From the NCBI GenBank assembly GCA_022447625.1, contig JAKVAX010000005.1, positions 173,683 through 237,682 on the forward strand: 64,000 nt of DNA. The letters are read 5' to 3'. The notes beneath the pieces were generated by a model. That model saw only the letters and a list, made by a program, of their open reading frames with translations, was not told the origin of the DNA and ran no database searches. The translations under genes and the position numbers were made by a program. Origin of the DNA: Flavobacteriales bacterium (GTDB taxonomy: Bacteria; Bacteroidota; Bacteroidia; Flavobacteriales_D; Sanyastnellaceae). This document shows, piece by piece, positions 17,122-28,700 of this stretch (within the stretch, counting starts at the first letter, position 1; each line of letters opens with the position of its first letter).

Positions 17122-18072
17122 TTAGTTCCGTTCAATTTGCGATGCAAGCAAGTATAGCACGGCCATTCGGACTGCCAGACCGTTTTCAACTTGATCCAAA
17201 ATGATGGCTTGATCAGAATCAGCGACTTCACTGGTGATTTCCACTCCTCGATTGATTGGACCAGGGTGCATGACAACGATCTCTTTTTCCAAACTATTAA
17301 GTTTTTCGAGTGTCAACCCGTATTGAGCTGAGTATTCACGAATACTCGGGAAGAAAGCTACGTCTTGGTCTCCTCCTTGCCGTTCTAGTTGGATGCGCAA
17401 CATATTCGCTACATCACACCAGTTCAGCACTTCATCCAAGCTATTTGACACCTTCACACCTAACGCTTCAATGTGCTTTGGAATGAGAGTGCTCGGTCCG
17501 CAAACCATGACTTCTGCCCCGAGTGTTTTGAGGCAGTAGATGTTCGACAGTGCCACACGGGAGTGTGTTATGTCTCCTACAATCGCCACTTTACGTCCGT
17601 TAAAATTTGGACCTAAGCGCTCTCGCATAGAGTAAGCATCAAGCAATGCCTGTGTTGGGTGCTCATGAGTTCCATCCCCAGCGTTGATAATACGTGTATT
17701 CACCTGCTTCGAAAGAAACAAAGCAGCTCCCGGATCAGGATGACGCATCACCACCAAGTCAACTTTCATCGCCAAGATATTGTTCACTGTATCAATGAGG
17801 GTCTCTCCCTTCTTCACAGAGCTCGACGAGGCACTGAAGTTCACCACATCAGCCGAGAGACGTTTCTCAGCTAGTTCAAACGAAAGACGCGTACGTGTGG
17901 AGTTTTCAAAGAAGAGATTCGCCACCGTGATATCACGTAGTGAAGGTACCTTCTTAATCGGTCGATTAATCACCGCTTTAAACTCGTCTGCAGTGCGAAA
18001 TATGAGTTCAATATCAGGCTTGGACAGTCCTTTGATACCAATAAGATGTTCGACGCTTAGTTGTTCAGTCAT
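17122..18072 (-). CDS. pyrB: Aspartate carbamoyltransferase, catalytic chain
   Basis: Makes carbamoyl aspartate in pyrimidine synthesis. FFENSTRTRLSFE (residues 54-66) binds carbamoyl phosphate and HPTQALLD (138-145) is the second active-site segment; a DITHSRVALSN motif follows. 316 residues, normal length. No regulatory pyrI chain is nearby. Its ATG overlaps the pyrR stop (ATGA at 18069-18072), so the two are translationally coupled. Confidence 0.95.
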   Translation of the reverse strand: MTEQLSVEHLIGIKGLSKPDIELIFRTADEFKAVINRPIKKVPSLRDITVANLFFENSTRTRLSFELAEKRLSADVVNFSASSSSVKKGETLIDTVNNILAMKVDLVVMRHPDPGAALFLSKQVNTRIINAGDGTHEHPTQALLDAYSMRERLGPNFNGRKVAIVGDITHSRVALSNIYCLKTLGAEVMVCGPSTLIPKHIEALGVKVSNSLDEVLNWCDVANMLRIQLERQGGDQDVAFFPSIREYSAQYGLTLEKLNSLEKEIVVMHPGPINRGVEITSEVADSDQAIILDQVENGLAVRMAVLYLLASQIERN

Positions 18073-18614
18073 AGTGTTGTATGTAGTTCAACCAGGTCTT
18101 TACCCGTTACTTCTTTCCATTGTACATTGACGCGTTGTCCCTCGATAGAGTCAACGGCTCTTCCCACATATTTAGGTTCGATTGGCAGCTCTCGTGAGAA
18201 TCTTCTGTCAATCATCACCAACAACTCAACCGAGCGCGGTCTGCCGTATGATAGCATCGCATCTAGTCCCGAGCGGATTGTTCTTCCCGTGTACAGTACA
18301 TCATCAACCAAAATTACTCGTTGATCTTCGATGATAAAGTCAATCTTAGTAGCGTTTGGATTGAGTGGTTTCTCTCTGCGTCTGAAATCGTCGCGAAAGA
18401 ATGTCACATCAAGGTCACCACATCGGATGTCTGTTTTGGGAGCAATTTCTTTGAGCTTGGCTTCAATGCGATGAGCCAGATAAATCCCTCTAGGCTGAAG
18501 ACCTAGAATCACTGAATTACTGAAATCGCGGTGGTTTTCGATTAATTCATGAGCCAAGCGATCAATGATCAATTGGAACTGAACTTCGTCGATAAGTTTC
18601 GTTGGTCGCATCAA
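18069..18614 (-). CDS. pyrR: PyrR bifunctional regulator / uracil phosphoribosyltransferase
   Basis: 181 residues. VILVDDVLYTGRTIRSG is the PRPP-binding loop shared by PyrR and UPRT enzymes. In Firmicutes PyrR also binds pyr mRNA to attenuate it; here no anti-terminator is visible between pyrR and pyrB because they overlap, so only the enzyme activity is safe to infer. It heads the pyrR-pyrB pair. A TATATTTG element at 18618-18625 on the minus strand could be the promoter but would leave almost no leader. Confidence 0.9.
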   Translation of the reverse strand: MMRPTKLIDEVQFQLIIDRLAHELIENHRDFSNSVILGLQPRGIYLAHRIEAKLKEIAPKTDIRCGDLDVTFFRDDFRRREKPLNPNATKIDFIIEDQRVILVDDVLYTGRTIRSGLDAMLSYGRPRSVELLVMIDRRFSRELPIEPKYVGRAVDSIEGQRVNVQWKEVTGKDLVELHTTL

Positions 18615-18684
18615 TTACAAATATATGTGCTTCCCCTAGGATTCTTGGTGCCAGCCTTGGCAATTTTCCACAATGGTTGTCCAT

Positions 18685-18713
18685 AAAAAAGCCCCGCACA
18701 AGGCGAGGCTTTT
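18685..18713 (-). terminator. Rho-independent terminator for rpsA
   Basis: Stem AAAGCCTCGCC / GGCGGGGCTT type with one mismatch, followed on the minus strand by TTTTTTAT. Confidence 0.8.
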
Positions 18714-18735
18714 AAATATCATCGGACGAAAGGGA

Positions 18736-20886
18736 TTATCCTTCCTTCTCTTCTTCGTTTCCAGCATCTTCTGCTGGTGCGTCTTCAGCTGCGTCTGTTG
18801 CTTCTTCAGTAGCTTCAGTTGCTTCTTCAGTTGCCTCCTCAGCAGCTTCTGCTACTGGAGTTTCTTCAACTGCTGCAGTTGTTTCTTCAACTACTTCTTC
18901 TACAACTTCTTCCGGAGCTTCAGTTCCGCTTTCCATTTGCTCTTTCAGCTGGCTCAGCACACCTAGGTCACCTAGCGTTGCGCGCTCTGTCCCTTGATTC
19001 ACTTGATCAACAGCTTTCGACATGTTACCTCCACCACGTGAAGAAGGCTTACGCTCTTTGCGCTTTGGTCCTTCCTCGAACGTACGTGTATGGCTCACAG
19101 TGATTCGCTTCGCGTTCTTGTTGAACTCGAGTACTACGAACTCTGCTGTTCCTTCTAGATCGATCTGAGATCCGTCTTCTTTACGCAGCTGCTTCGTGCT
19201 GCAGTATCCTTCCACACCGTATGGAAGTGCAACGATAGCTTGGCTTCCGTCTTTCTTGATCACTGTACCCTGGTGAGTTGATCCCACTGCGAATACGTTC
19301 TCAAATACATCCCATGGGTTTTCTTCGAGTTGCTTGTGACCGAGGCTTAGACGACGGTTTTCTTTATCTAGCTCAAGAACCATCACTTCAAGTTCGTCAC
19401 CGATGTTACAGAACTCAGATGGGTGCTTGATCTTCTTAGACCAGCTGAGGTCAGAGATGTGGATCAACCCGTCAATACCTTCTTCCAACTCAACGAATAC
19501 ACCGAAGTTAGTGAAGTTACGTACGGTTGCTTTATGACGCGATTCCACTGGGTACTTCGATTCGATGTTCTCCCATGGATCTGGCATCAATTGCTTCATA
19601 CCAAGTGACATCTTACGGTCTTCGCGATCAAGTGTCAAGATTACCGCTTCGATCTCATCTCCTACTTTTAGGAAGTCTTGAGCGCTGCGTAGGTGCTGCG
19701 ACCATGACATTTCAGAAACGTGGATAAGACCTTCAACTCCAGCAGCGATCTCAACGAACGCACCGTAGTCAGCCATAACAACCACTTTTCCTTTAACCTT
19801 ATCTCCAACTGATAGATTCTCATCCAACGCATCCCAAGGGTGAGATGAAAGTTGCTTGAGACCAAGAGCGATACGCTTTTTATTATCATCGAAGTCAAGG
19901 ATAACAACGTTGATCTTCTGATCAAGCTCAACCACTTCTTCTGGGTGGTTGATACGACCCCAGCTAAGATCAGTGATGTGGATAAGACCATCAACACCTC
20001 CAAGGTCAACGAATACACCGTAAGAAGTGATGTTCTTAACGATACCTTCAAGTACCTGACCTTTTTCAAGCCCGCCGATAATTTGCTTCTTCTGCTCTTC
20101 AAGCTCTGCTTCGATAAGCGCTTTGTGAGAAACAACAACGTTTTTGAATTCTTGGTTGATCTTTACCACTTTGAATTCCATCTGCTTTCCTACGTACTGG
20201 TCGTAGTCGCGGATAGGCTTCACGTCAATCTGTGAACCTGGAAGGAATGCTTCGATACCGAAAACATCTACGATCAAACCACCTTTTGTGCGGCACTTCA
20301 CCTCACCCATGATGATTTCATCTTTCTCCATTGCGTTGTTCACATTCTCCCATGCACTGTGAATACGTGCAGTACGGTGAGAAATAACCAACTGACCGCT
20401 AGCGTCTTCCTGCTTCTCAATGAATACAGGGATCTCGTCGCCAGCTTTTAGCTCTGGGTTATAACGGAATTCTGAAGCAGCGATAACTCCTTCAGACTTA
20501 TAACCAATGTTTACAACAACCTCTTTCTTACCTACAGAAACAACTGTACCTGACATTACATCCTTCTCTTGGATCAATGAAAGTGTGTTTCCGTAAAGAT
20601 CTTCAAGACGTGAACGCTCGTCAGACGAGTATTCTTCATCTCCACCTTCGAAAGTTTCCCAATCGAAATTCTCCGGTGCAACGTTTGCTGCAATTGGAAC
20701 TACGACCTGAGATTCTTCTTTAGCTGGCGCTGCTTCTGCAGCTGGTGCCTCATCAGATGTTTCTGGGGTTGCTTCAGCAGCAGGAGTTGCTGCTTCTTCG
20801 TTTGTAGCTTCAGGAGTCTGAGCTTCCTGTTCTGTTGCTACTTTCTCCTCAGCGTTCTCAGCTGATTCGTTTTTTTCTTCTGCCAT
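18736..20886 (-). CDS. rpsA: 30S ribosomal protein S1 with acidic tails
   Basis: Six S1 RNA-binding domains lie between about residues 85 and 610; repeats such as GVFVDLGGVDGLIHITDLSW, GAFVEIAAGVEGLIHVSEMSW and GVFVELEEGIDGLIHISDLSW are clear. S1 delivers mRNA to the 30S subunit, important in Bacteroidota, where Shine-Dalgarno use is weak. The 716-residue protein has long low-complexity Glu/Ala/Thr tails at both ends (about 75 residues N-terminal and 90 C-terminal). The leader is about 85 bases from a TATCTTTG -7 element and contains an inverted repeat at 20908-20932. Confidence 0.95.
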   Translation of the reverse strand: MAEEKNESAENAEEKVATEQEAQTPEATNEEAATPAAEATPETSDEAPAAEAAPAKEESQVVVPIAANVAPENFDWETFEGGDEEYSSDERSRLEDLYGNTLSLIQEKDVMSGTVVSVGKKEVVVNIGYKSEGVIAASEFRYNPELKAGDEIPVFIEKQEDASGQLVISHRTARIHSAWENVNNAMEKDEIIMGEVKCRTKGGLIVDVFGIEAFLPGSQIDVKPIRDYDQYVGKQMEFKVVKINQEFKNVVVSHKALIEAELEEQKKQIIGGLEKGQVLEGIVKNITSYGVFVDLGGVDGLIHITDLSWGRINHPEEVVELDQKINVVILDFDDNKKRIALGLKQLSSHPWDALDENLSVGDKVKGKVVVMADYGAFVEIAAGVEGLIHVSEMSWSQHLRSAQDFLKVGDEIEAVILTLDREDRKMSLGMKQLMPDPWENIESKYPVESRHKATVRNFTNFGVFVELEEGIDGLIHISDLSWSKKIKHPSEFCNIGDELEVMVLELDKENRRLSLGHKQLEENPWDVFENVFAVGSTHQGTVIKKDGSQAIVALPYGVEGYCSTKQLRKEDGSQIDLEGTAEFVVLEFNKNAKRITVSHTRTFEEGPKRKERKPSSRGGGNMSKAVDQVNQGTERATLGDLGVLSQLKEQMESGTEAPEEVVEEVVEETTAAVEETPVAEAAEEATEEATEATEEATDAAEDAPAEDAGNEEEKEG

Positions 20887-20907
20887 GTGGCCAGAATTTA
20901 CTTGTAT

Positions 20908-20932
20908 CTGATCTTAACCGGCCAACGATCAG
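20908..20932 (-). promoter_or_regulatory. Inverted repeat in the rpsA leader
   Basis: CTGATC ... GATCAG with a 13-base loop containing CCGGCC, located about 22-46 bases upstream of the rpsA start. It may be an autoregulatory hairpin; this is an inference. Confidence 0.35.
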
Positions 20933-20977
20933 AGGATTATACTTTACTAACGGCCGTAATTAGCATAAATCGGGCCG

Positions 20978-20985
20978 CAAAGATA
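20978..20985 (-). promoter_or_regulatory. TAnnTTTG -7 promoter element for rpsA
   Basis: TATCTTTG on the minus strand about 92 bases upstream of rpsA. Confidence 0.5.
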
Positions 20986-21016
20986 GGTATAATCTTGAAC
21001 AAATCAGCAACTTAGA

Positions 21017-22642
21017 CTATCGCACCAGTAATTTGCTTCGGTAGCGATCATTGATGATCACGAGATATACTCCAGGTGTGAAGTCTGCCGTATTGATTTC
21101 TCGCACATTCTGAAGCTGGTCAACTTGACGTCCTGACATGCTGAACACCCTGACATCACTCAATTCCGGAAGAACCACTGGTTGGCCTACAGTCACTGGG
21201 TTTGGATAAATCGTGTACTCCATCTGAACTTCATCTACTTCTATCGTAGCTCCGTTATTCGAATACTCAGGAGTTGTTTCAGTGAACAATACCCACGTCG
21301 GAGCACCATCAGTGAAACGGCCATATGAAGTGTCAGCCTGCTGCAGACCAAAACTGATCTGATCTGCAATGGAGAAACCGTCAGGACTTCTAAGAATTAC
21401 GTGCTCGCCGTTGTTCGATAGACGGAAGTTGGTATGGTTCCACCCTTCTCCTCCTTGCTCATCAGCGAAGAAGATCAAGTAGCCTCCCGCAGCAATCACC
21501 GAAGAATCCGGATGATCCGTTGGAATTTGCCATTTGGTAGGATTGAACGGATTGTCTGAAAGGTAATATCCTGCTACATCCACCGGGAAGTCATTTGGAT
21601 TGTAAAGCTCAATCCAGTCTTCATTCTCTCCGGCTGTATCCAAGGTATCAGTGTCATTTTCAGCCATTACCTCATTGATGTAGAGTTCTTCTGGCTGAAT
21701 GATAATCAACTGATTCGTCACACGTGGAGTAGGAATCGTAAAGTATGCGCTCGATGGCCCCCCATCTGATGAACGTCCGTATGACATATCTACTCCTGCT
21801 TCAATGAATTCATAGGTGTCTACTGTAGAGTTGTCTGGCCCGATCAAGGTTACTGTTCCAGAGGTGTTTTGAATAGCGCTTGAAATGTGATCAGCACCAT
21901 CCCCTAGTTCACCATCTGCGTATAGCACGAGGAAACCATCCTCATCTACTGTGGTACGAACTGGATCATTGTTAGGAATAGTAAATACCGCCTCTTCATC
22001 AAGCTGAATCTTGTAATTAGCAAGGTTTACTTGAATTGGGTTTGGGTTGAAGATTTCAATCCAAGGTTCATGCTCACCCGCTTGATCAACAATGTCAGAG
22101 CTGTTCTCTGCGAGCACTTCGTTGACGAAGAGAATTTGTGTCGCTGGCTGAATGTACTGGTTTGTTGCGTCTGGTGTGGTCACATCAAAGAAGACCCACT
22201 GATCACAACCGTCACACTCACGTCCGTATGAGATGTCTGGCTGTTGCTGTGGGTAGCTCACTTGGTCAACAATCGTTTCCCCGTCAGGCTCTACAATGAA
22301 GATCGTTTCACCATCTGTAGAAAGCTTGAATGAAGCGTGATCTTCACCTTGATCTTCATCGTCATCAATCCAGAAGATTTGGTATCCACCAGGAAGAATG
22401 GTTGTTAACCCTGGGTTTGTCGATGGGATCAACCACTTGTCAAGTGAATCTGGATCATCACTTAGGTAATAACCTGCAAGATTGATAATACTTCCCGGAT
22501 TGTAGATCTCAATCCAATCGTCGTATTCAAAGAAGTCATCTTGAATGTCGTTCTGGTTTCCAGCCAAAACTTCATTAATCACAACTTGACCGTTTCCGGC
22601 GATAGCCAAGAAAACGCTCGTCAACAGAAGAAATAATCGCAT
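21017..22642 (-). CDS. Secreted protein with three lamin-tail domains and T9SS tail
   Basis: 541 residues from MRLFLLLTSV, the start of a clean signal peptide ending GNGQVVIN. Three lamin-tail (LTD-type) beta-sandwich domains follow, each opening with an INEV or VNEV strand and containing a WIEIYNP, WIEIFNP or WIELYNP strand and a DxSYGR turn. The C terminus is a T9SS sorting domain (YTIYPNPVTVGQPVVLP, then FTPGVYLVIINDRYRSKLLVR). Likely a cell-surface adhesion or scaffold protein. A short inverted repeat GTTTAC-ACG-GTAAAC lies at 22651-22665 in its leader. Confidence 0.85.
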   Translation of the reverse strand: MRLFLLLTSVFLAIAGNGQVVINEVLAGNQNDIQDDFFEYDDWIEIYNPGSIINLAGYYLSDDPDSLDKWLIPSTNPGLTTILPGGYQIFWIDDDEDQGEDHASFKLSTDGETIFIVEPDGETIVDQVSYPQQQPDISYGRECDGCDQWVFFDVTTPDATNQYIQPATQILFVNEVLAENSSDIVDQAGEHEPWIEIFNPNPIQVNLANYKIQLDEEAVFTIPNNDPVRTTVDEDGFLVLYADGELGDGADHISSAIQNTSGTVTLIGPDNSTVDTYEFIEAGVDMSYGRSSDGGPSSAYFTIPTPRVTNQLIIIQPEELYINEVMAENDTDTLDTAGENEDWIELYNPNDFPVDVAGYYLSDNPFNPTKWQIPTDHPDSSVIAAGGYLIFFADEQGGEGWNHTNFRLSNNGEHVILRSPDGFSIADQISFGLQQADTSYGRFTDGAPTWVLFTETTPEYSNNGATIEVDEVQMEYTIYPNPVTVGQPVVLPELSDVRVFSMSGRQVDQLQNVREINTADFTPGVYLVIINDRYRSKLLVR

Positions 22643-22732
22643 GTTTGCAGGTTTACACGGTAAACATAACGAAAGTATGCCTGCTCTTAACATTTGCTTA
22701 ACCTTTCTTTATGCAAAAATGGGATTCAAAAC

Positions 22733-25700
22733 TTAAGGCACTTGCGTCACCGAAACCTCGTATTCATTGAAGTCGTTGATGACTTGATTAACCTCTGATT
22801 GGGTATTCAAATCACGTGTCCAGTAAGTCGTCACTCCGTTTGAAGTCGTCTGATAAATACCCCACTTTGATTCGAGCATGAGCATAGCCATGGCCGCCTT
22901 CCCGGGCACTTCATCAGTGTAAGATCCAATCTTTACTTTGAAAACCTGAGCAGGCACAGGTTGCTCAACAGACTCTTGAGGAGTTGAAGCGTTACTAGAA
23001 GGATTGATGGTTGATACAGCCACCTTTTTACCGTCTTTGTATGCCACAATGAAGGCATCTGTAATACCGTTTGTTCGTACTTGGTTCTTGCGTGCTTCAG
23101 CATCAGCTTTGTTTGTGAAGCTTCCCGAAGTGTAACGAATGAATCCGCTCACAGTGCGTTCTGCCATTACATCATTAACATTGAATAGATCAGTCAATGA
23201 AACCGGCTTGCTGTAAACTCCGATCTGCACCGAGTAGAACTCCCCTTTCATGCTTTCCCAATCTGTTGCGAATGACGGAATCGTAAGGATTGGCTCTTCT
23301 AGACCTGTTCCATCGGTGCTAAAGCTTTGAGAAGGCTTCTCTGTGGTTGTTGGTTCATCGCTATTTGATTCAGCAATCGAAGAAGTAGGATTCTCTGTTA
23401 CCTCAATGGTGGCTTCAGTATTCGATGCTGTTTCCTCTGTGCTTCCTGTATTGACTGCTACCGCTTCAGTATCCGTAGTCATGGCTCTAGCTTCACTCAA
23501 AGAAATGCGCTCACCATTCAAGAATGCGACAACGAAAGCATCACTGTATCCACGTTGTCTAATTTGACCTTTAGCTTCGTCTGCGCTGTTGTAATCGATG
23601 AACAGTCCTGCGGTATAACGCTTGATTCCATTATTCAACTGCTCAGCAGAAAGAGGCGCAAAGTCTCCAAAGTGATCCTGTGGAATTGGGTTGCGGAAGG
23701 CTCCTACCTGAACCTTGTAAACAACTCCTGTTGGCAATTCAGGATCAACAGGAATTGGCGTTTCTTCGGAGTAAAGGGCTTCTTCAGTGAAACCGAAGAG
23801 GTTATTGTTCAATACAGCTGGTGACGAGAACAGGTAGTTACTCAATGCTGCTGGTGGTGCCGTTGCAACTGCTACATCTCCAGCCGGACGAGCCGTTGGA
23901 ACATGCGTGCGTGCTTCTGCGATGACATCTGCGGCGTCAAGCAGCACAAAGGCATCACGTAACTCTTGAGCTCGGTTGTTAATTTCTTCATCCGCAGCGG
24001 CTAAACGCTCATCAGCATCTTGCACTTCTAGGTAGCGCACTTCTGCATTGCGGTACTGCAGCTTGATTTCTTCTGCAATCTCATTGCGTTCTTCCTCTGT
24101 ATCAGCCACCTTCAACGCAAGTTCAAGTTCTGCGATGCGTTGACGATTCTCGTTCAAGTCGGCAACTGCTGCATTGCGCGATTCGAAGATGTTCTGACGT
24201 TCAGCTTGTAACGCTTCCAACGCTTCTCTTGAACGCACCATATCTTGATAAGCTACCGTTTTCACAATGGCTTCTCGGTATTCAGGTGTCCATTCAGATT
24301 CTCCTTCAAGCTTTGTCACCAAGGTTTCTTCCGTTGGTAAGTCTTCTAAGACCGTAGCTTCTGGCGAAGATGATAGCGTTGGAATTACCGGAGCCTCCTC
24401 ACGCAGACTTTCGATCATTTCTTCAGCCACTGTATTCAATTCAGTTTCTTCTGCAACACTTGTTTCAGAATCAGCTGTTGTAGTTTCTTCCTCAGCAATG
24501 TTTGCTTCTGACTCATCAGTAACGGCTGTATTCGCTAACGCGGAATCGCTTGACGTTTCATCTTGGGCATCAGAGCTGTTCGCAAGTGCAGTGTCTGCTT
24601 CTTCAGTTTCACTTACCCACTCAGTATCTGCAGTACTAGATGTCTCCGAAACGTCAGCAGTGTCTTCCGTAGAAGAATCATCAGAAGTTTCCTCTGCGGT
24701 CAACGCTTCAGCAGCATCCGACGGTGCTTCCCACTGCCCTTTTACTATAGCGCTGCGTGTTTCTTGATCAAGCGCCAGAATCTCTTCTTCGTTACTGATC
24801 ATTTCTTGAACACGGTGTTGAATCGCAATGGCCTCCAATTCAAGCGCTAGTGCTTGATCGTATTCGTAGGCTTGCTTGATGTCGTCAATTTCTGGCGCTG
24901 CACCTAGACGTATTTGACTGGCTTCATTGATGTTGTCCTGAGCACGTTCTAGTTCTCGTTGAATGTACTTGAGTGTTTCTTCATCTGTGGCGAACGCGGA
25001 ATTCTCTAATGCTTCATCAAGTTCAACCTCTGTAGTCTCATACATCTCCACTGCCTTCTCTGAAGCAATTTTTGAGCGCTTCACTTTCGCAGCAGCAGCA
25101 TCGAAGTATGCCTTTTCAATGGCTTTGTCGAGTTTCTTTTTCTTGCCGTCTTTCTCTGCACGTTCCAGCTCTAGACGTAGTTCTTGCACCTCCAACTCAT
25201 TCACAACGATTTCGTTCACGCTACGTTTGAAATTATCGTTATCACGCAACTCCCTAGCTACATTCAACATTTCAGGGTGACTCGTTAAATCGTCTGGAGT
25301 CAGTACTTCTACAGGTTGCAACTGCTCATTCAATGCCATCAGTGTTTCTTCATTAATTGAGCTCACACTTTCTACTTCACTTGTTTCATCGGTACTCTCA
25401 ACCACCTCTGTTGCAGCTGATTCTTCCGAATCAATCGTCGATACCGGTTCCTCAATACTTGAAGCTAAGTCAGGTGTACTAGAGGCAATTTCAATCGCTT
25501 GTAGTCGACCTATTTCTTGCTGAAGTCGATCGCGATCTTCTTCATTTGAAGTGGCATCGATAGCGTTCACGCGTTCTGTGATAGCGTTATCAATCTGCGC
25601 TTGGGCATCCAAGCCATTCATATCAATCGATAATTGATCAAGGATCTCCGTTTCGGTGTCAGCGAGAGCTGCGGGTAAATCAATGGCTGGAGTTGACTCT

Positions 25701-28700
25701 TCCAATGCGTTCACTGCTGATTCTTCTGTATTCGTTGAATAATCAACCGACTCTTCTGAATCAGATGGTGTTGAACTTTCGTCGATGTTCGCATCGGCAA
25801 CTGGTTCTTCACTAGCAGAAAGACTTAGCTGTAGATCAGTTTTGTATTGTTCAAGACGTTGCTTGTTCGAGAAGATCTCATCATTGAGTTTACGATGCTC
25901 AACAGCAGTCATATCCCCCATTTGATGTTCCTCGATAGATTCAAGGCCTCGAATGTATTGCTTGGTGAGCTCAATTTGCTCCTCGGTTTGATCAGCGAAC
26001 GGAAGTTGCTGTGCAATGACATCGCGCAATTCCTCTTCATAGTCTGACTTCAATGCCTCAGCGTTCATACGAGAGTCCAGGAAGGCTTGTGCAGCGCGTA
26101 GTTCTTGCGACTCTTCTTGGATAGCACGAAGTTCAGCAGCGTCATCGCTTTCCATTACTGCGCGTTCGTTGCTGTCAAGGCGGTCATCGATATCAAGGGC
26201 CATTTGACGCATCGACTCTAATGAATTCGTACGTTCAGCCATTGAATTGGCTTCCTCTTTCTCGCGCCATGAATCGGCACCAAATACTTTCTCGTAAGTC
26301 GCTTTCGCTTGAGTAGCGCTCGCTGTTGTCGGCGTTTCGTTATTGGCACGTTGCTCTGCAGCCAGTGTCGCTTGATAGTCTAGCGAAGAAGTCAACAGCT
26401 CTTCTCGTTGATCAAGTTCTTCTGGAGTCAATGCATCTACATTCATAGAACGTAAGAATGCAATCTGATCGGTCACATCACGCAATTGCATAGCGCGAAG
26501 TGCTGCCTTCTGTTCATCTGGAGCGATCGACTCATTGTTGATACGTTGTACCTCTGAAGCATAAGTATCACGCATTCCGGTGACAGGCTTTAGCTGAACG
26601 TCATAGCTTACAGCTTGTGCAGATAACCCTTGAAGCAAAGTGATATCATTACGAGTGGCGCGCATCTCCTCATCTAATTTCATGAGTGTTTGCGGATCTG
26701 TAATGGCTAATCCGTCAAGTTTCTCCTCTGTTTGTGCTAATTCATTTTGAAGCATTGTGGCCTGCATTTCGTCGTACGCACTAGCTTCACCTGCGGGTTC
26801 TTTAGCCGCATTCTCATAGAATTCGAGCTGGGTGCGAAGATCAAGTTCCTCTGCACCGAGGTTTTCAGCAGACCGTGTTTTACGCTCAATCTCCTCATCA
26901 ACAGATGCTATTTCAGCATTCAGTTGAGAAAGCTCGTCTTGAAGTTCTTCACGCACGCTTTTCTTAGAAGCTAATTCCAACTCCTTTTCCTTTCGGCGCA
27001 TGCGTGCATCTAGTTGATCGCGTTCATTTCTAAGATTAGAGATTCGCTCCAACAGCTTGCGTTCGCTTTCTTCTTTTTCTGCAGCAGCTGCTACCGTTTC
27101 TCGAATCACTGGAATATCCAATCCTTGCTCGGATTCATCATGGTATTCCTTCAAAATATTCAAAGCCTTATCGAGGTCATTGGATGCAATGACTTCGGTT
27201 ACTTCAATGTATCGGTCATTTTTTGCTTGTGCAGAATTGTCAATCTCACTTGATGCATCATGCAGTGACTTTGACGCGATCAATGCATTACTTGCCTCCC
27301 GACGTAGTTCTTCAGCCTCTACTAATAGGGTTTGATATGTGACTAATTTATCAAAGTAACTTGGGTCATCTTCAGACACCCCTTGCATCAACTGCTCTGC
27401 TTCTAATGTCTTCTGAGATGCCAATGCACTGTTAGATGCCGCTTTTTGAAGAAGCTCACCTGAGTGGTCTTGAAGCTGAGGAGCTAAGTTCTTGGAGTCT
27501 TCTGCTGCTTGCTTCATTTCGGACAAGACATCGTCAAGACTCATGTTACGATCAAAGCCAGCTAATGCGGTCAGCTGATCTTCGCTGATTTCTTCTCTAA
27601 GTGATTCCTCTTCTTGCGTGTTTTCTAGCTGATCAAGGAGTTCGTCTGTCACGTTGACATCGAGACCTTGCTTCTTACGGAGCATTTCTGCAGAAAGCTC
27701 TGCAATGTTGACATCAAGAGGAGCACCAAATTCGTTGGTGATGTATAGCTTCTGTTGTCCGCCTTCATCTACGATACGCAGTTCTTGACGCAGTGCAACA
27801 CTTCCGCCAAAATCTGGTACTTCAAAGCTTCCAGAATGGATAATCGGTCCTTCGTCAGGTTGCACTTGAATAGTGTATAATCCTGCTTTCGGTAGATCGA
27901 GTAGGTACCCCTTTTCGCCTCTGTCTGCTTTGGTTTCAATGATTGGTTTACCCGTGAGCTCATCAATGATTTTCAAGCGCGCTCCAGGACCTAACCCTTC
28001 CGCGTTAGCGAAATATGCACCTTGAATGAAAGTAGTGTTCACAGGAATCTGCTTCACCATCACTTTGTACACGCTCATTTCATTCTGCGCAGTATTGCGT
28101 GACGAAGCGAAGTATGCCGTTTGCTTCAGTGAATCAACCACATAGAAGATATCATCATCCGGAGTATTGATGGCAAAATCAAGGTTTACCGCTTGCGAAA
28201 AGCGGTTACTCGTGGCATCGTAATCACAACGGAAGATATCATACCCTCCCATGGAGTTATGTCCTTTAGAAGCAAAATAGAAGGTTTTGCCGTCGGGATG
28301 CATGAAAGCGAAATCTTCATCGTATGCCGTATTCACGGTTGATGGAAGACGAATTGGATTCGAGAACTCCCCTCCTGGTAGAATATCTGCGCGATAGATG
28401 TCTTTGCCGTACTTGCCGTCTTTACCGTAGGAAGTAAAGAAGATAGTCAATGCATCTCCTGGGAAGTGCATTACGCTCACCAATTCCGCTTTCCTGTCGT
28501 ACTTCGACAAGAGGTCTTCCGGTGTTTTCAGCACGCGACCACCAATTTCTTCTAGGTTGTAGTAACGGAAGAAATCAGACGAAGCAGCATTCGTTTTCTC
28601 AAGCACCACCACGTCTTTGATATCTGAGAGAAGGTCACCTCCTTGATCACACATTTGGATATTGCGCTCTGCAGGAAGCGGGTTCTTTTCTTTCGGATCA

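Noticed and set aside
18819..19103. Leu/Gln-rich plus-strand frame
   Set aside because: Antisense to the acidic low-complexity tail of rpsA; a composition artefact.
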